Source: Dyadobacter endophyticus (GTDB taxonomy: Bacteria; Bacteroidota; Bacteroidia; Cytophagales; Spirosomataceae). Taken from it: a DNA stretch of 64,000 nt. The stretch spans positions 1,178,001 through 1,242,000 of the forward strand of contig NZ_BMIA01000002.1 in assembly GCF_014641595.1 (NCBI RefSeq), read 5' to 3'. Of this stretch, positions 44,251-54,250 are shown in pieces (the first letter of the stretch is position 1; each line of letters begins with the position of its first letter). Position numbers and translations under genes: made by a program. The notes below the pieces were generated by a model. It was not told the DNA's origin and ran no database searches. It was given only the letters and a program-made list of their open reading frames with translations.

Positions 44251-45894
44251 TCAGAGTTCCAGCTTTTGCTTGTCTTTCAGCAACTGCTCTTTCAGTTTAC
44301 CATAATCCACATCCTGCACCGCCACCTTGCCGTCGATCGCCTGTACCGCAGCGGTTGCCGCGCTCTGCCCGAGGATCATGAACACCGGCTCCATCCGGAT
44401 AGAACCATAGGCAATATGCGACGCCGAAACGCACACGGGCACCAGCAAGTTTTCACATTCGGCCTTTTTGGGGATAATAGAGCCATATGAAATACCATAA
44501 GGTGTTTTTGGATGCACGCCAATGTCTCCCTCATTCTGCACGAAACCGTCTTCCTTCACGTAGCGCTGCGCATTGTGCGCGTCGAGCGAGTAGGAACCCA
44601 TTCCAACCGATTGTTCAACAGCTTTTTTGCCTAATGTTTCATTTTCGGTCATCACGCTCTTGCCCAGCATACGGCGGGCTTCCCGGACGTATATCTGGTG
44701 CGGCCAACCGCCATTATCTTTGAATTCGTCCTTGGGCAAACCCCATTCCCCTACCTTGGCGCGGACGTCAGCAGGTACTGCGGCGTCGTTAGCAAGGAAA
44801 TACATCAGCCCTTTTTGGTACAACTCGTGTTCCTTAATGATCTGCTTACGGCGCTCATAAGTAGCATCGGGATAGTCGTAGTTCTGGCCGATGAAGTCGG
44901 TGCTGAACGGACCATGGTTGTTGGTGTCCGTTTTACGGTTGGGAATGGGGTCGTATTTGTCGAAAGTTTCGGTCCAGCCGGCCTTGTACACCCGTGCGAG
45001 CAGCGCGTATTTACCCGGGTCGTAACCAGCCGGTTTCGCGAAAGGAATGCGGTTGTCGGGGTGCGACGACAGGCACATACGGAAGCAATAGGCCTGGATT
45101 TTGTGATCTCCCTCCCCATTTTTGCCGATTTTCTCCGCTGTCACATAAGGCAGCAAGCCGCTTTTGGGATCGCCTTCCACTTTATAAGGACTGATATTCT
45201 TCGCGAAATAATGTCTGTGCTGGAATACACCCGCCTGAATGCCGTTCCATTCTTCATTGTAAACACTATTGGCCTCGCGGCCTACGTGGTATTTCACACC
45301 GGCAGCGGCCATCAAATCGCCTTCGTAAGTGGCGTCGATGAACATTTTGCCTTTGAAAGTCTTGCCGCTTAAAGTTTTAAAAGAGGTAATGCGGCCGTTG
45401 CTCTTCTGCACACCGCTTTTGCCGCGGTCGAGCCATTCGCCGCGGTAGATTTTGATATTGTTTTCTTTCACAAAATCCTCAAAAACCTGCTCGGCCACGT
45501 GCGGCTCGAAGATCCACATCGTGCGCTCGGCGCCGTCCATAGCCACGGTGCCCTGACCTTTGTTACCGTATTCTTCTTTTTTCTGCCAATGCCAGCCTTC
45601 GGGTTTATCGTAATGCAGGTAAACGCGGTGGTAAAACTCGCGCGCAAGGCCACCGATCACCGATTTGTTGCCGGTATCGGTAAAGCCCAGCCCACCGGAG
45701 GAAAGCCCTCCCAAATGCTTGTCGGGTGAGACAACGAGCACTGTTTTGCCGGATTTAACGACCTGCACCGCGGCCGTGACCGCCGCACAAGTGCCGCCGT
45801 ATACAATCACGTCCGCTTCGTACGACTGCGCTAATGCAGCCCGCGTCGTGACCTGTGAAATGAGGAATGCAATCAGTAAGAGTAATTTTTTCAT
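44251..45894 (-). CDS. FAD-dependent oxidoreductase, exported (PF12831 type)
   Basis: A 547-residue protein with a Sec signal ending RAALAQ and a dinucleotide-binding motif DVIVYGGTCAAVTAAVQVVKSGKTVLVVSPDKHLGG. The GGLSSGGLGFTDTGNKSVIGGLAREFY block and the later FIDATYEGDLMAAAGV are typical of the PF12831 FAD family common in Bacteroidota polysaccharide loci. It is a close paralogue of the gene 62 bases upstream (45957), but lacks the C-terminal accessory domain. Both lie downstream of a sigma/FecR/susCD set. Substrate unknown; sugar or heparin/rhamnogalacturonan-type oxidation is often proposed for the family. Confidence 0.88.
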   Translation of the reverse strand: MKKLLLLIAFLISQVTTRAALAQSYEADVIVYGGTCAAVTAAVQVVKSGKTVLVVSPDKHLGGLSSGGLGFTDTGNKSVIGGLAREFYHRVYLHYDKPEGWHWQKKEEYGNKGQGTVAMDGAERTMWIFEPHVAEQVFEDFVKENNIKIYRGEWLDRGKSGVQKSNGRITSFKTLSGKTFKGKMFIDATYEGDLMAAAGVKYHVGREANSVYNEEWNGIQAGVFQHRHYFAKNISPYKVEGDPKSGLLPYVTAEKIGKNGEGDHKIQAYCFRMCLSSHPDNRIPFAKPAGYDPGKYALLARVYKAGWTETFDKYDPIPNRKTDTNNHGPFSTDFIGQNYDYPDATYERRKQIIKEHELYQKGLMYFLANDAAVPADVRAKVGEWGLPKDEFKDNGGWPHQIYVREARRMLGKSVMTENETLGKKAVEQSVGMGSYSLDAHNAQRYVKEDGFVQNEGDIGVHPKTPYGISYGSIIPKKAECENLLVPVCVSASHIAYGSIRMEPVFMILGQSAATAAVQAIDGKVAVQDVDYGKLKEQLLKDKQKLEL

Positions 45895-45956
45895 TAAATG
45901 TCTGATTTGGAATTTGAAATGGGTTGACGGCTGACCATGGCCGCCCGACTACCGAA

Positions 45957-47990
45957 TTATTTTGATTCTGGCACAAATAGTACGGCGTCGGCGGCAACGG
46001 CTCCCGAGGCTCCTTCCGATGAGATATTCACGGAAGATGTATTGCCTTTGGGCAAGTTGAACTTGCCTACATGGTACCATTCGCCGGAAGTTTGGCCTTC
46101 TACCACAATGTCTTTTTCAAGCACTGAAATCGCTTTGACTTCGCTTCCGGCTTTCACAGAGAGCTTAATTTCCGAAGCTGGTTTGGCTACTTTCGGGAAG
46201 TAAGCGTATATCTGATAATTCCCCGCAGCAGCTATTTCAGGTGTAAAAGTCACCGAGCCGCCTTTCTTATCGCTTTCAGAAGTAGCCAGAAACGATGGGC
46301 CATAACCTCCTTTTTTGACCGGCTCCCAGCTTCCTTTGACGGAAACGTGCTTGCTATCTTCATTATCTACGAGAATTTCAGGCGTTCTGCCGTTCACGAG
46401 CGGATCGGTTTTCAGTTTCGCCTGCAATTTGGCAACGTCGATCTGCTGCACGCTCTTCTTCGAATCGATCGCCATCACGGCCGCAATCGCCGACGACTGG
46501 GCGAGCACCATGAACACTGGCTCCATGCGGATTGAGCCATAGGCGATGTGCGTGGCAGAAAGGCAAACGGGTACCAGCAGGTTGGTACATTCCTTCTCCT
46601 TAGGCACCAGCGAACGGTACGCGATCGGGTAAGGTCCGGAGGCGCTTACCTCCACATTCCCCTCATTTTTGGCCATTCCATTCACAACAATGCGCTGAAT
46701 ATTGTGCGAATCCATTTGGTAAGCCGCCATACCCACACCATCCGTTACCACTTCCTTCAAGTCGCAGTGGGCCTGGGTCATCACGTAGCTTCCGACCATT
46801 CTCCTGGCCTCGCGTATATAAAGTTGTGGCGACCAGTTGCCGGTTTCCACGTACTCATCTTTGGGATACCCCCATTTCAGCATTGCCTCTCGAAGCTCCG
46901 CAGGTACGCGCGCGTCGTGCCCGAAGAAATAAAGCAACCCTTTGGTGTACGCTTCATGCGCTTTGACGATCTCCCCGCGCTTTTTGTAATCGGCATCGGG
47001 GTAATCATGGTTCATGCCGATCATGTCCGTAGAGAAGCCGTTGCGGTTGTTGATATCCGTTTTGCTGTTCGGCATCTTACTCCATATAAAGTAGTCGTTC
47101 AGCGTTTTGCGTTGTGGCTGTTTGGCAATAAGCCGGGCAAGGAGTTCATAGCGAACGGGATCATAGTCCGCCGGCTGGGTAATAGGCACCATATTGGCCG
47201 GGTCCGACGTGAGGCAAATGCGATAGTTATAGGCCTGCACCTTCTTGTCGCCCGTGCCGTTCGGTTCCAGTTTGGATGGTGAAACACCCCACAACAGGCC
47301 GCTTTCTGGTTTTCCCTCAGTTTTGTAGGGATCGATACCATCGGGAAGCTGGTGGCCGTGCATTAGCTGCACGCCATTGATCGTCTCGTTGTACGCGCTA
47401 TTCGCTTCACGGCCCACCATATAGGAAACGCCCGCTTTCGCCATCAGGTCACCTTCGTAGGTGCAGTCGAGGAAAACCTTCGCTGAAACGGTCTGATTGG
47501 TTTTAGTATCAGGTTTAATACTGTTTTCCAAAACGATGGATTTGATCTCCGCTCCCGATTTACTGGCACTGATCACCCTGCTTTGGTAAACCACTTTGAT
47601 ACCCGCTTCATCCAGGTATTGCTGCAAATACTGCTTCGCCACACGCGGCTCGAATGTCCATTGCTCGAATTTGCCATAATGCTTGCCAATGCGACGGTAG
47701 AAGTCACGGGAAAGGCCGGTAATGGCATATTTGTTACCAATATCCGTGTAGCCGAGGCCGCCGGAGGTCATGCCGCCCAAATGCCCGCCCGGCTCGATGA
47801 GCATCACTGTTTTACCCATTTTCTTCGCCGTATATGCCGCGATTACGCCGGCAGAGGTGGCGCCATAAATGCATATATCCACCTGCGTGGCCGCCGCTTC
47901 TGTTCTCGGGGAACCGCTTTGGAAGCGGAACCCAGAAAATAGGAATGCAGCGAAACAGGCCAAATGCGTTATTGCTATCCTTTTTCTCAT
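45957..47990 (-). CDS. FAD-dependent oxidoreductase with C-terminal golvesin-like domain
   Basis: A 677-residue paralogue of the following gene: DICIYGATSAGVIAAYTAKKMGKTVMLIEPGGHLGG, GGLGYTDIGNKYAITGLSRDFYRR and FLDCTYEGDLMAKAGV are shared. Residues about 540-677 (from LVDNEDSKHVSVKGSWEPVKKGGYG) form an extra beta-sandwich of the golvesin/xanthan-lyase-associated CBM type, ending AADAVLFVP, which probably binds carbohydrate. There is a Sec-like signal at the start. It follows susD by 24 bases, so both FAD proteins belong to that sigma-controlled unit. Confidence 0.88.
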   Translation of the reverse strand: MRKRIAITHLACFAAFLFSGFRFQSGSPRTEAAATQVDICIYGATSAGVIAAYTAKKMGKTVMLIEPGGHLGGMTSGGLGYTDIGNKYAITGLSRDFYRRIGKHYGKFEQWTFEPRVAKQYLQQYLDEAGIKVVYQSRVISASKSGAEIKSIVLENSIKPDTKTNQTVSAKVFLDCTYEGDLMAKAGVSYMVGREANSAYNETINGVQLMHGHQLPDGIDPYKTEGKPESGLLWGVSPSKLEPNGTGDKKVQAYNYRICLTSDPANMVPITQPADYDPVRYELLARLIAKQPQRKTLNDYFIWSKMPNSKTDINNRNGFSTDMIGMNHDYPDADYKKRGEIVKAHEAYTKGLLYFFGHDARVPAELREAMLKWGYPKDEYVETGNWSPQLYIREARRMVGSYVMTQAHCDLKEVVTDGVGMAAYQMDSHNIQRIVVNGMAKNEGNVEVSASGPYPIAYRSLVPKEKECTNLLVPVCLSATHIAYGSIRMEPVFMVLAQSSAIAAVMAIDSKKSVQQIDVAKLQAKLKTDPLVNGRTPEILVDNEDSKHVSVKGSWEPVKKGGYGPSFLATSESDKKGGSVTFTPEIAAAGNYQIYAYFPKVAKPASEIKLSVKAGSEVKAISVLEKDIVVEGQTSGEWYHVGKFNLPKGNTSSVNISSEGASGAVAADAVLFVPESK

Positions 47991-48014
47991 TGTTTTTAAA
48001 TGATTATGAAATGC

Positions 48015-49451
48015 TTAGTAACCTGGATTCTGGTCTTTGGCAGTAATTGCCTTGTTATACAAAATCTCGGAATTCGGGATCGGCCATAGCATGTGCTTTT
48101 CGGCTACCACGATATTCTTTACTTCCAGAATGCGCTGTTTGGCTATCCCAAGGCGTTTCAGGTCGTTCCAACGCTTGCCTTCGTACATGGTTTCATAGCC
48201 CCGCTCCTGCACCACCTTGTCGATAAAGGTTTGCAATGTGAAATCAGCGAGTTTGAAATCGACCGTTGATACAGCATCCGCTGGCTTGCCGTAGGCGCGG
48301 CGGTGTACTTTGTTCAAGCTTTCAAGGGCTTCCGCCGTGGGTTTCCCGTTCGCGCGGGCGTCGGCTTCGGCGTGGAAAAGGAGCAAGTCGGCATAGCGGT
48401 ACCACGGGTAGTCGTTACCCGCGCCGCCGGTTGCCAACGGATCGCGGTATTTGCGGAACAACATAGAAGTAGTACCAAGGCCAATATCCACATTGTAAAG
48501 GATATGGTTTTTACGCAAATCCTTGAAATCCCAGTTTTTGATCACAGGATTGGAAACCGAATCGGTATACTGGGCGTACACACCGCCCGGGCCGTAGTAA
48601 TTGTACTGACCGATTTTGCGGTGGGCATAACTCACCAGCCCGAAACCCTGCTGACGCGAGTATTTGAAATAGAAAATCTCCTCGCTCGTATTCACGACCT
48701 CCGGACCGTAGATCTTCTGAAAATCCTCGGAAGTGGAGACCGCCACCAGCGAATACTTTTTGGAATCAATCACTTCCTTCGCCTTCGCGCTCGATGGCTG
48801 CCATTGTGCGAGGTACATATAAACTTCCGAAAGCAGCGTTTTAGCGGCCCATTTGGTAGGGCGGCCTATTTCCGACGGGTTATCCGGCAGCCCGCTTTCA
48901 GCCACCAATGCATCCGCAACGATCAGTTTGTACACATCATCGACGCTCGACCTTGGAATGTCGGGCTCGGTCATATTCTCTTCCGTGCGCAACGGCACGC
49001 CCGCCCAGTTGCGCACGAGCGCGAAGTAAATGAGCGCACGCATATATTTGGCTTCCGCCACAAATGAAGCCTTTTCCGCATCCGTCATGCCCGTTCCTTT
49101 CGGCACATTGGCGATGACCAGATTCGCATTCCGGATCGACTGGTAGAAGTTGTCCCAGATCGTCGCGACGCGGTTGATGTTCGTATTATCCAGCCCCTGA
49201 TACAAGCTCACAGGCGTCTGGGTACCTCTCGAATTACCATAATCGGCCAACCCTTCCAGCTGGGCAGGATAGTTGGTCGACAATGCAGGGTCCGTTCGCA
49301 TCGGGCCGTAGATGGCGTTAACCGCAGCCTTGGCTTCCGCGGCGGTATTATAAAAATTCTCGGAGGCAAGCGACTTTGGTTTTTCTTCGAGAATATCCGA
49401 GCAAGCCATGCAAACCGCCGCCAAAAACAAACTGGTGAATATCTTTTTCAT
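48015..49451 (-). CDS. RagB/SusD family outer-membrane nutrient-binding lipoprotein
   Basis: A 478-residue SusD protein with a signal ending CMAC (Cys17) then SDILEEKPKS. AKYMRALIYFALVRNWAGVPLRTEENMTEPD and the C-terminal QERGYETMYEGKRWNDLKRLG are family signatures. It lies 36 bases after its STN-SusC partner and 24 bases before the FAD oxidoreductase genes, so those enzymes probably act on its ligand. Confidence 0.95.
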   Translation of the reverse strand: MKKIFTSLFLAAVCMACSDILEEKPKSLASENFYNTAAEAKAAVNAIYGPMRTDPALSTNYPAQLEGLADYGNSRGTQTPVSLYQGLDNTNINRVATIWDNFYQSIRNANLVIANVPKGTGMTDAEKASFVAEAKYMRALIYFALVRNWAGVPLRTEENMTEPDIPRSSVDDVYKLIVADALVAESGLPDNPSEIGRPTKWAAKTLLSEVYMYLAQWQPSSAKAKEVIDSKKYSLVAVSTSEDFQKIYGPEVVNTSEEIFYFKYSRQQGFGLVSYAHRKIGQYNYYGPGGVYAQYTDSVSNPVIKNWDFKDLRKNHILYNVDIGLGTTSMLFRKYRDPLATGGAGNDYPWYRYADLLLFHAEADARANGKPTAEALESLNKVHRRAYGKPADAVSTVDFKLADFTLQTFIDKVVQERGYETMYEGKRWNDLKRLGIAKQRILEVKNIVVAEKHMLWPIPNSEILYNKAITAKDQNPGY

Positions 49452-49487
49452 AATGATGATTTCTTTAACCGGTGATTAAACTGACCC

Positions 49488-52400
49488 TTAAAACCCAATT
49501 CTGAGCCCTACCGTGGTGGTTTTGGCAACAGGGTAAACGTAGTGGTCTACGCCCTGCACAATCGAATTGCCGCCTCCGTAAGAGTTGACCTCCGGATCGT
49601 ACCACGAGTATTTGGTCAATGTGATCAGGTTCTGACCGCTCACATACAGTTGCCCGTATTTCATCCATTTGATATGCAGCTTGGCTACCGGCAGATTGTA
49701 GCTCAGCTGAATGTTTTTGAAGCGGAGATACGAGCCATCCTCCACAAAACGGTTCGACATTTGCGCCTGTGAGGAGGTTTTGATGATCGGGTATTTGGCG
49801 TTGGTGTTCTGCGGCGTCCAGTGGTTGAGGTACACTTCGCGTGGCATATTGAGCGCCTGCCCGTAGTCGTAACCTTGTCCCTGGGCACTGAGGTTAAAGA
49901 TGTCGTTCCCCTGCGATCCCTGGACGAAGAATGTCAGTTCAAAGTTTTTGAATGACATATTCGAGTTGAAACCGTAGGTAAACTTGGGGTTCGGGTTACC
50001 GATGATCCGCTTGTCTCCGGCGTCGCGGCTGCCGCTGTTATTGTAATCTTCGTAGGCGATGAAACCCTTTTCGTCATACCCTTTTTCCACATAACCATAG
50101 AACGACCCGAGCGGGTAACCTTCACGAAGGATATTCACATTATCGTTCACAGCCGCACCGATTGTCTGCCCAAGGATGTCATTTCCGCCATAGAGCTTCA
50201 TAACTTTGTTTCTGTTAATGGACAAATTGGTCGACACATTCCACTTAAATGCGCCTTCCAGCACAGTCGCATTCACACCGAATTCGAAACCCTTGTTTTG
50301 AATTTTTCCGATATTCTGAATGGTAAATGTGTATCCGAGCGATGACGGCAGCGCCACGTTATTCAGCAAGTCGCGGGTGTTTTTGATATAATAATCGGCC
50401 GTGACATTGACGCGGTTATTCCAAAGCCCGAGGTCGATACCGAAGTCAGTCTGGGCCGTGGTCTCCCATTTCAAAGATCCCGCGAGCCGGGTTCCGGGCG
50501 CATAGGAAGTCATGAATGCATCGCCAAACACGACCTGCCCCGAAGCAAGCTGGTTCAATGTAAAGTAGGGCTGAATGGACGTGTTACCCGTTTCTCCATA
50601 TCCAACCCGGAGTTTCAAATCAGAGATAAAAGGAATGTTTTTGATAAATTCTTCCTCAGACATACGCCATGCAAGCGCTCCCGACGGAAAAAAGCCCCAT
50701 TTCTGCCCGGCGCTGTACCGCGACGACCCGTCCGCACGAAAGCTGGCCGTTGCCAATATTTTGCTGTTAAAAGTGTAGTTAACACGCGCCAAGTAGGAAA
50801 GCAATGACCATTTCAAGTAGGAAGTGCTTGGTACTGTTTGCGTGGCAGCTGCACCGATATCGTAAGTTTCCTGATTATCGCTTATAAAACCGCTGCCGGA
50901 GGCATTCAGCGAATTGGAAGTATAATCCTGGTAAGTAAAACCTGCCACGGCCGAAACGCTGTGCTTGCCAAAGTCTTTGAGATAGCTCACGGTATTTTCA
51001 CTCAAAAGACTTGTCACGCGTTGCGTGCCCACCGCTGCGGTGCCTTTCGAGTTTACAAACTTGGTGGTCGTGTAAGTATCGGTACGGTCATCGGTGCTTT
51101 CGATACCGGCCATTGTTTTGATCACCAGACCTTTAACCGGCTCAAATGTAATGGCGCCGTTGGTCAGCACTTTGTTGGACCGGATTACGTCCGAATACTG
51201 ATAGAGATAATTCAAAGGGTTGGTAATCACATTAGAGCCCCAGGCATAAGCCTCGGCCAGTTTCGAATAGCTACCATCGGGAAGCGTGGAAGTGATGGTA
51301 GGGTAGCCGGAGAGCATAGCCGACATGAGCGTTCCGCCGCGGTTTCCTCTTTCGGAATTCTTACGGTCGGAATCGATGCGGCTTAGCAGGGAGCTGAGGT
51401 CGAATTTGAACTTCTTGCCGATGTCCGAGCTGAGGTTTATGCGCAATGCATTGCGCACATAGTCACTGCCGATCACGATCCCGTCTTGGCTGAAATTACT
51501 GGCTGCTACCGAGAAACGGGTCTTTTCGTTACCGCCGCTCACCGTCAGCGCATGGTTTTGAACGGGTGCTTTTTGGAACACCAAATCCTGCCAATCCGTA
51601 CCTTTCCCGAACCCTGCGATCTGGTCGGGCGTGAAATGCGGTGCCAGTCCGTCGTTGGCCGCCTGCTCATTGTAAAAGTTGGCATATTCGGTTGCATTCA
51701 TCAAATCCAGCTTTTTACGGATGGTTTGCACGCCGTAATAACCGTCATAGTCTACGCTCACGCGACCAGCCTTGCCTTTTTTAGTAGAAATGAGCACCAC
51801 GCCATTAGCCCCGCGCGAACCGTAAATAGCAGTTGCCGAAGCATCTTTTAAAACTTCAATCGATTCAATATCAGCATTATTCAGCAATGTCGGATTACCT
51901 GAATAGGGAAAACCGTCCACTACATACAAAGGCTCATTGCTACCCTGGATGGAGTTCGTGCCCCGCACACGCACGCTGATAGAACTGCCCGGAGCGCCCG
52001 TATTCTGCGACACATACACACCCGCCGCGCGCCCCGCGAGCGATTGCACGAGGTTGGTAGCCGGGTAGGCATTTAGTTCCGATGATTTGATGGAAGCAAC
52101 AGAGCCGGTAAGGTCGCTTTTCTTGATCTGGCCATAACCGATCACGACAATTTCCTGCAATGATTTGTCTTCCAGAACCATACTGATCGTCAGTTCCGTC
52201 TGGCTTCCGAGTACTATTTCCTGCGATTTATAACCTACAAAACTGAAAACCAGTACCGAATTAGGCGCGCTCGTTTCGGGAAGTTCGAGCTGAAAATTCC
52301 CCTCGGGGTTGGTGGTCGTTCCAGTTTGTGTTCCTTTCAGGACAATACTCACCCCGGGTAGCCCCGTATTCGAATCGCCATCGAGCACTTTGCCTGAAAC

Positions 52401-52823
52401 CGCCCGTTTAGGTGCATTAGCCGGTAATGGCTGCGCGGCCGGCGCATCGGGCGAGGTAGTTTCTATTCTTCTGAGGATGATGATCTTGCCCGATACTTCG
52501 TAATCGAGCCCTAGCGGCGTCAGAATATGGTCGAGCGCCTCGTAAAGGGGTTTATCTTTGAGGGAAACAGTCACTTTCCGGGCCGATTTGATCAGTTTGG
52601 AACTGAAAACAAACCGTACGTCCACCTGCTTTTCCACCTGGCTGAGTACCTTCTTCACTTCACTGCCGTTCGCTGTCACCGACACTTTCTGGCTTAGAAG
52701 GGATTGCGCACTACCTTCACGTGCATAACCCGCGACGATAAACACCAAGGCAAGCATGAGTTGAGTAGCTGTCATTCGCATGGTCCACAGTAATACCCTA
52801 CGGTACTTTAAAGGTTTTTTCAT
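49488..52823 (-). CDS. STN-domain SusC/RagA TonB-linked transporter (transducer type)
   Basis: A 1111-residue transporter starting at the ATG at 52823 (MKKPLKYRRVLLW, then a signal ending EGSAQ); a longer in-frame reading has no signal. The STN domain is at about 45-120 (VSVTANGSEVKKVLSQVEKQVDVRFVFSS...LGLDYEVSGKIIILRR). GKVLDGDSNTGLPGVSIVLKG is the regulatory-like domain; EIVVIGYGQIKKSDLTG opens the plug. The adjacent sigma and FecR genes make this a trans-envelope signalling SusC. It pairs with the SusD downstream. Confidence 0.95.
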   Translation of the reverse strand: MKKPLKYRRVLLWTMRMTATQLMLALVFIVAGYAREGSAQSLLSQKVSVTANGSEVKKVLSQVEKQVDVRFVFSSKLIKSARKVTVSLKDKPLYEALDHILTPLGLDYEVSGKIIILRRIETTSPDAPAAQPLPANAPKRAVSGKVLDGDSNTGLPGVSIVLKGTQTGTTTNPEGNFQLELPETSAPNSVLVFSFVGYKSQEIVLGSQTELTISMVLEDKSLQEIVVIGYGQIKKSDLTGSVASIKSSELNAYPATNLVQSLAGRAAGVYVSQNTGAPGSSISVRVRGTNSIQGSNEPLYVVDGFPYSGNPTLLNNADIESIEVLKDASATAIYGSRGANGVVLISTKKGKAGRVSVDYDGYYGVQTIRKKLDLMNATEYANFYNEQAANDGLAPHFTPDQIAGFGKGTDWQDLVFQKAPVQNHALTVSGGNEKTRFSVAASNFSQDGIVIGSDYVRNALRINLSSDIGKKFKFDLSSLLSRIDSDRKNSERGNRGGTLMSAMLSGYPTITSTLPDGSYSKLAEAYAWGSNVITNPLNYLYQYSDVIRSNKVLTNGAITFEPVKGLVIKTMAGIESTDDRTDTYTTTKFVNSKGTAAVGTQRVTSLLSENTVSYLKDFGKHSVSAVAGFTYQDYTSNSLNASGSGFISDNQETYDIGAAATQTVPSTSYLKWSLLSYLARVNYTFNSKILATASFRADGSSRYSAGQKWGFFPSGALAWRMSEEEFIKNIPFISDLKLRVGYGETGNTSIQPYFTLNQLASGQVVFGDAFMTSYAPGTRLAGSLKWETTAQTDFGIDLGLWNNRVNVTADYYIKNTRDLLNNVALPSSLGYTFTIQNIGKIQNKGFEFGVNATVLEGAFKWNVSTNLSINRNKVMKLYGGNDILGQTIGAAVNDNVNILREGYPLGSFYGYVEKGYDEKGFIAYEDYNNSGSRDAGDKRIIGNPNPKFTYGFNSNMSFKNFELTFFVQGSQGNDIFNLSAQGQGYDYGQALNMPREVYLNHWTPQNTNAKYPIIKTSSQAQMSNRFVEDGSYLRFKNIQLSYNLPVAKLHIKWMKYGQLYVSGQNLITLTKYSWYDPEVNSYGGGNSIVQGVDHYVYPVAKTTTVGLRIGF

Positions 52824-53009
52824 AGATTTGATTGTTTTGTAGAATGAGAAATTTGGCAAAACGCTCCCTGCCTCCTTCGGGAGGAAAATGGCGACCAACC
52901 TGTCAGGGAATTTTCGGAGCCGGTGATGCGGGAACATTGCCGGCTCTTCTTTTGGGATAAACTTTCTGTTTCTTCTGTTCTGTTTTAAAGGGTTACGTGA
53001 TTGTTCTTG

Positions 53010-54134
53010 TTAATTCCGGCATCCTTTGCTGTGGATGATCACCTGGCCGTCGACGATCTCGTAACTGGATTCTACGGCCTTGCAAATAATGTTGAGCTTG
53101 TCGTGCAGTGTCTGGTTGTCGAGGTGTGCCGTGAGCGGGCAATCTTTCAATAATGCCTCGTCATAAATAATATCGATCCCATAGGCCCTGGCGATGGTAT
53201 TGAAAACGTCGCTGGCAGGTGTATCTTCAAATTCAAACTGGGGTATTTCGGCTTTGGAAACTACCATTTCAGGTTTTTCGACCAACGTTTTCACCATTTT
53301 GACCTCGTTGCGGGCGTAGATGATCTTCTGGTTCGGGGTAAGCACTACTCCCTGCAACTGCTTGTCGGCCACTTTCTCTTTCAAATGCGGGTCCGACTGA
53401 GCAAATACGGCAACTTTTCCGGTTTTCACCTCTACGGTCACTTCCCGGGAATCGCCATAAGCTTTAATGCGAAAACTGGTACCCAAAACTTTCGTAACCA
53501 ATCCATTGGCATAAACAAGAAACGGGTGGTCAGTATCTTTGGCGATGTCGAAAAACGCTTCTCCTTCCAAAAAAACTTCCCGCCGCTCTCCGTCGAACTG
53601 TTCGGGGTAGCGAATGCGGCCTTTCGGCGCGAGGCTGATCTTACTGCCGTCCGCTAATGCAATCTCAATAGTTTGGGAACTCGAATTGATTTTTTCCGTT
53701 AATGCGTCGCTATGCTCGATCATGCCGTTCTGCTGCCCGAGCTGCGGTTTTTCATCCGGCCTGATCGTCACAGAATACACCGCCCAGCCCAACAACACGA
53801 TCAATGCCACAGAAGCCGCAAACTGCATCCAGGGAATGGAAAATGCCGGTATCAACCGACGCGAAGTCCGGGCGGACTCGTCACCGGCTTCGGTAATGCG
53901 GCCAAGCGTCTGTTTCACGACCTGATTAATTTCCGCATCGCCGATCTCAGGCTCGTGCAGACGCAGGGAAAGCACAATGGCCTTGGCTTGCTCCACTTTT
54001 TCGAGCATTTCGGGATTGGCGTCAATCCAGTCGTCCCAAAGCGCATCGGTTTCAGGGGTGGGCGACAATGTCCATTGGCGAAAGAAATCATCCCAGACAA
54101 AGTCTTCAACAGAAAAATCGTTGTAGCGGTCCAT
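53010..54134 (-). CDS. FecR family anti-sigma/sigma regulator
   Basis: A 374-residue inner-membrane protein with a long cytoplasmic N-terminal part, a transmembrane segment at about 105-124 (WMQFAASVALIVLLGWAVYSV), and a periplasmic FecR domain (IEIALADGSKISLAPKGRIRYPE...LEGEAFFDIAKDTDHPFLVYANGLVTKVLGTSFRIKAY). The C-terminal part is DUF4974/STN-like (FEFEDTPASDVFNTIARAYGIDIIYDEALLKD). It lies between the sigma gene and the STN-SusC gene and should relay the transporter signal. Confidence 0.93.
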   Translation of the reverse strand: MDRYNDFSVEDFVWDDFFRQWTLSPTPETDALWDDWIDANPEMLEKVEQAKAIVLSLRLHEPEIGDAEINQVVKQTLGRITEAGDESARTSRRLIPAFSIPWMQFAASVALIVLLGWAVYSVTIRPDEKPQLGQQNGMIEHSDALTEKINSSSQTIEIALADGSKISLAPKGRIRYPEQFDGERREVFLEGEAFFDIAKDTDHPFLVYANGLVTKVLGTSFRIKAYGDSREVTVEVKTGKVAVFAQSDPHLKEKVADKQLQGVVLTPNQKIIYARNEVKMVKTLVEKPEMVVSKAEIPQFEFEDTPASDVFNTIARAYGIDIIYDEALLKDCPLTAHLDNQTLHDKLNIICKAVESSYEIVDGQVIIHSKGCRN

Positions 54135-54250
54135 ACCAGTTCATTGTGTCTAAATGTGTATAGACAAGGTCGGGCGCCAGATACCAACAATTTTTAAATT
54201 ATTTCTTCAAAAAAGAATAAAAACAGATAAGGCAGCTGTTGATCCGCGGA

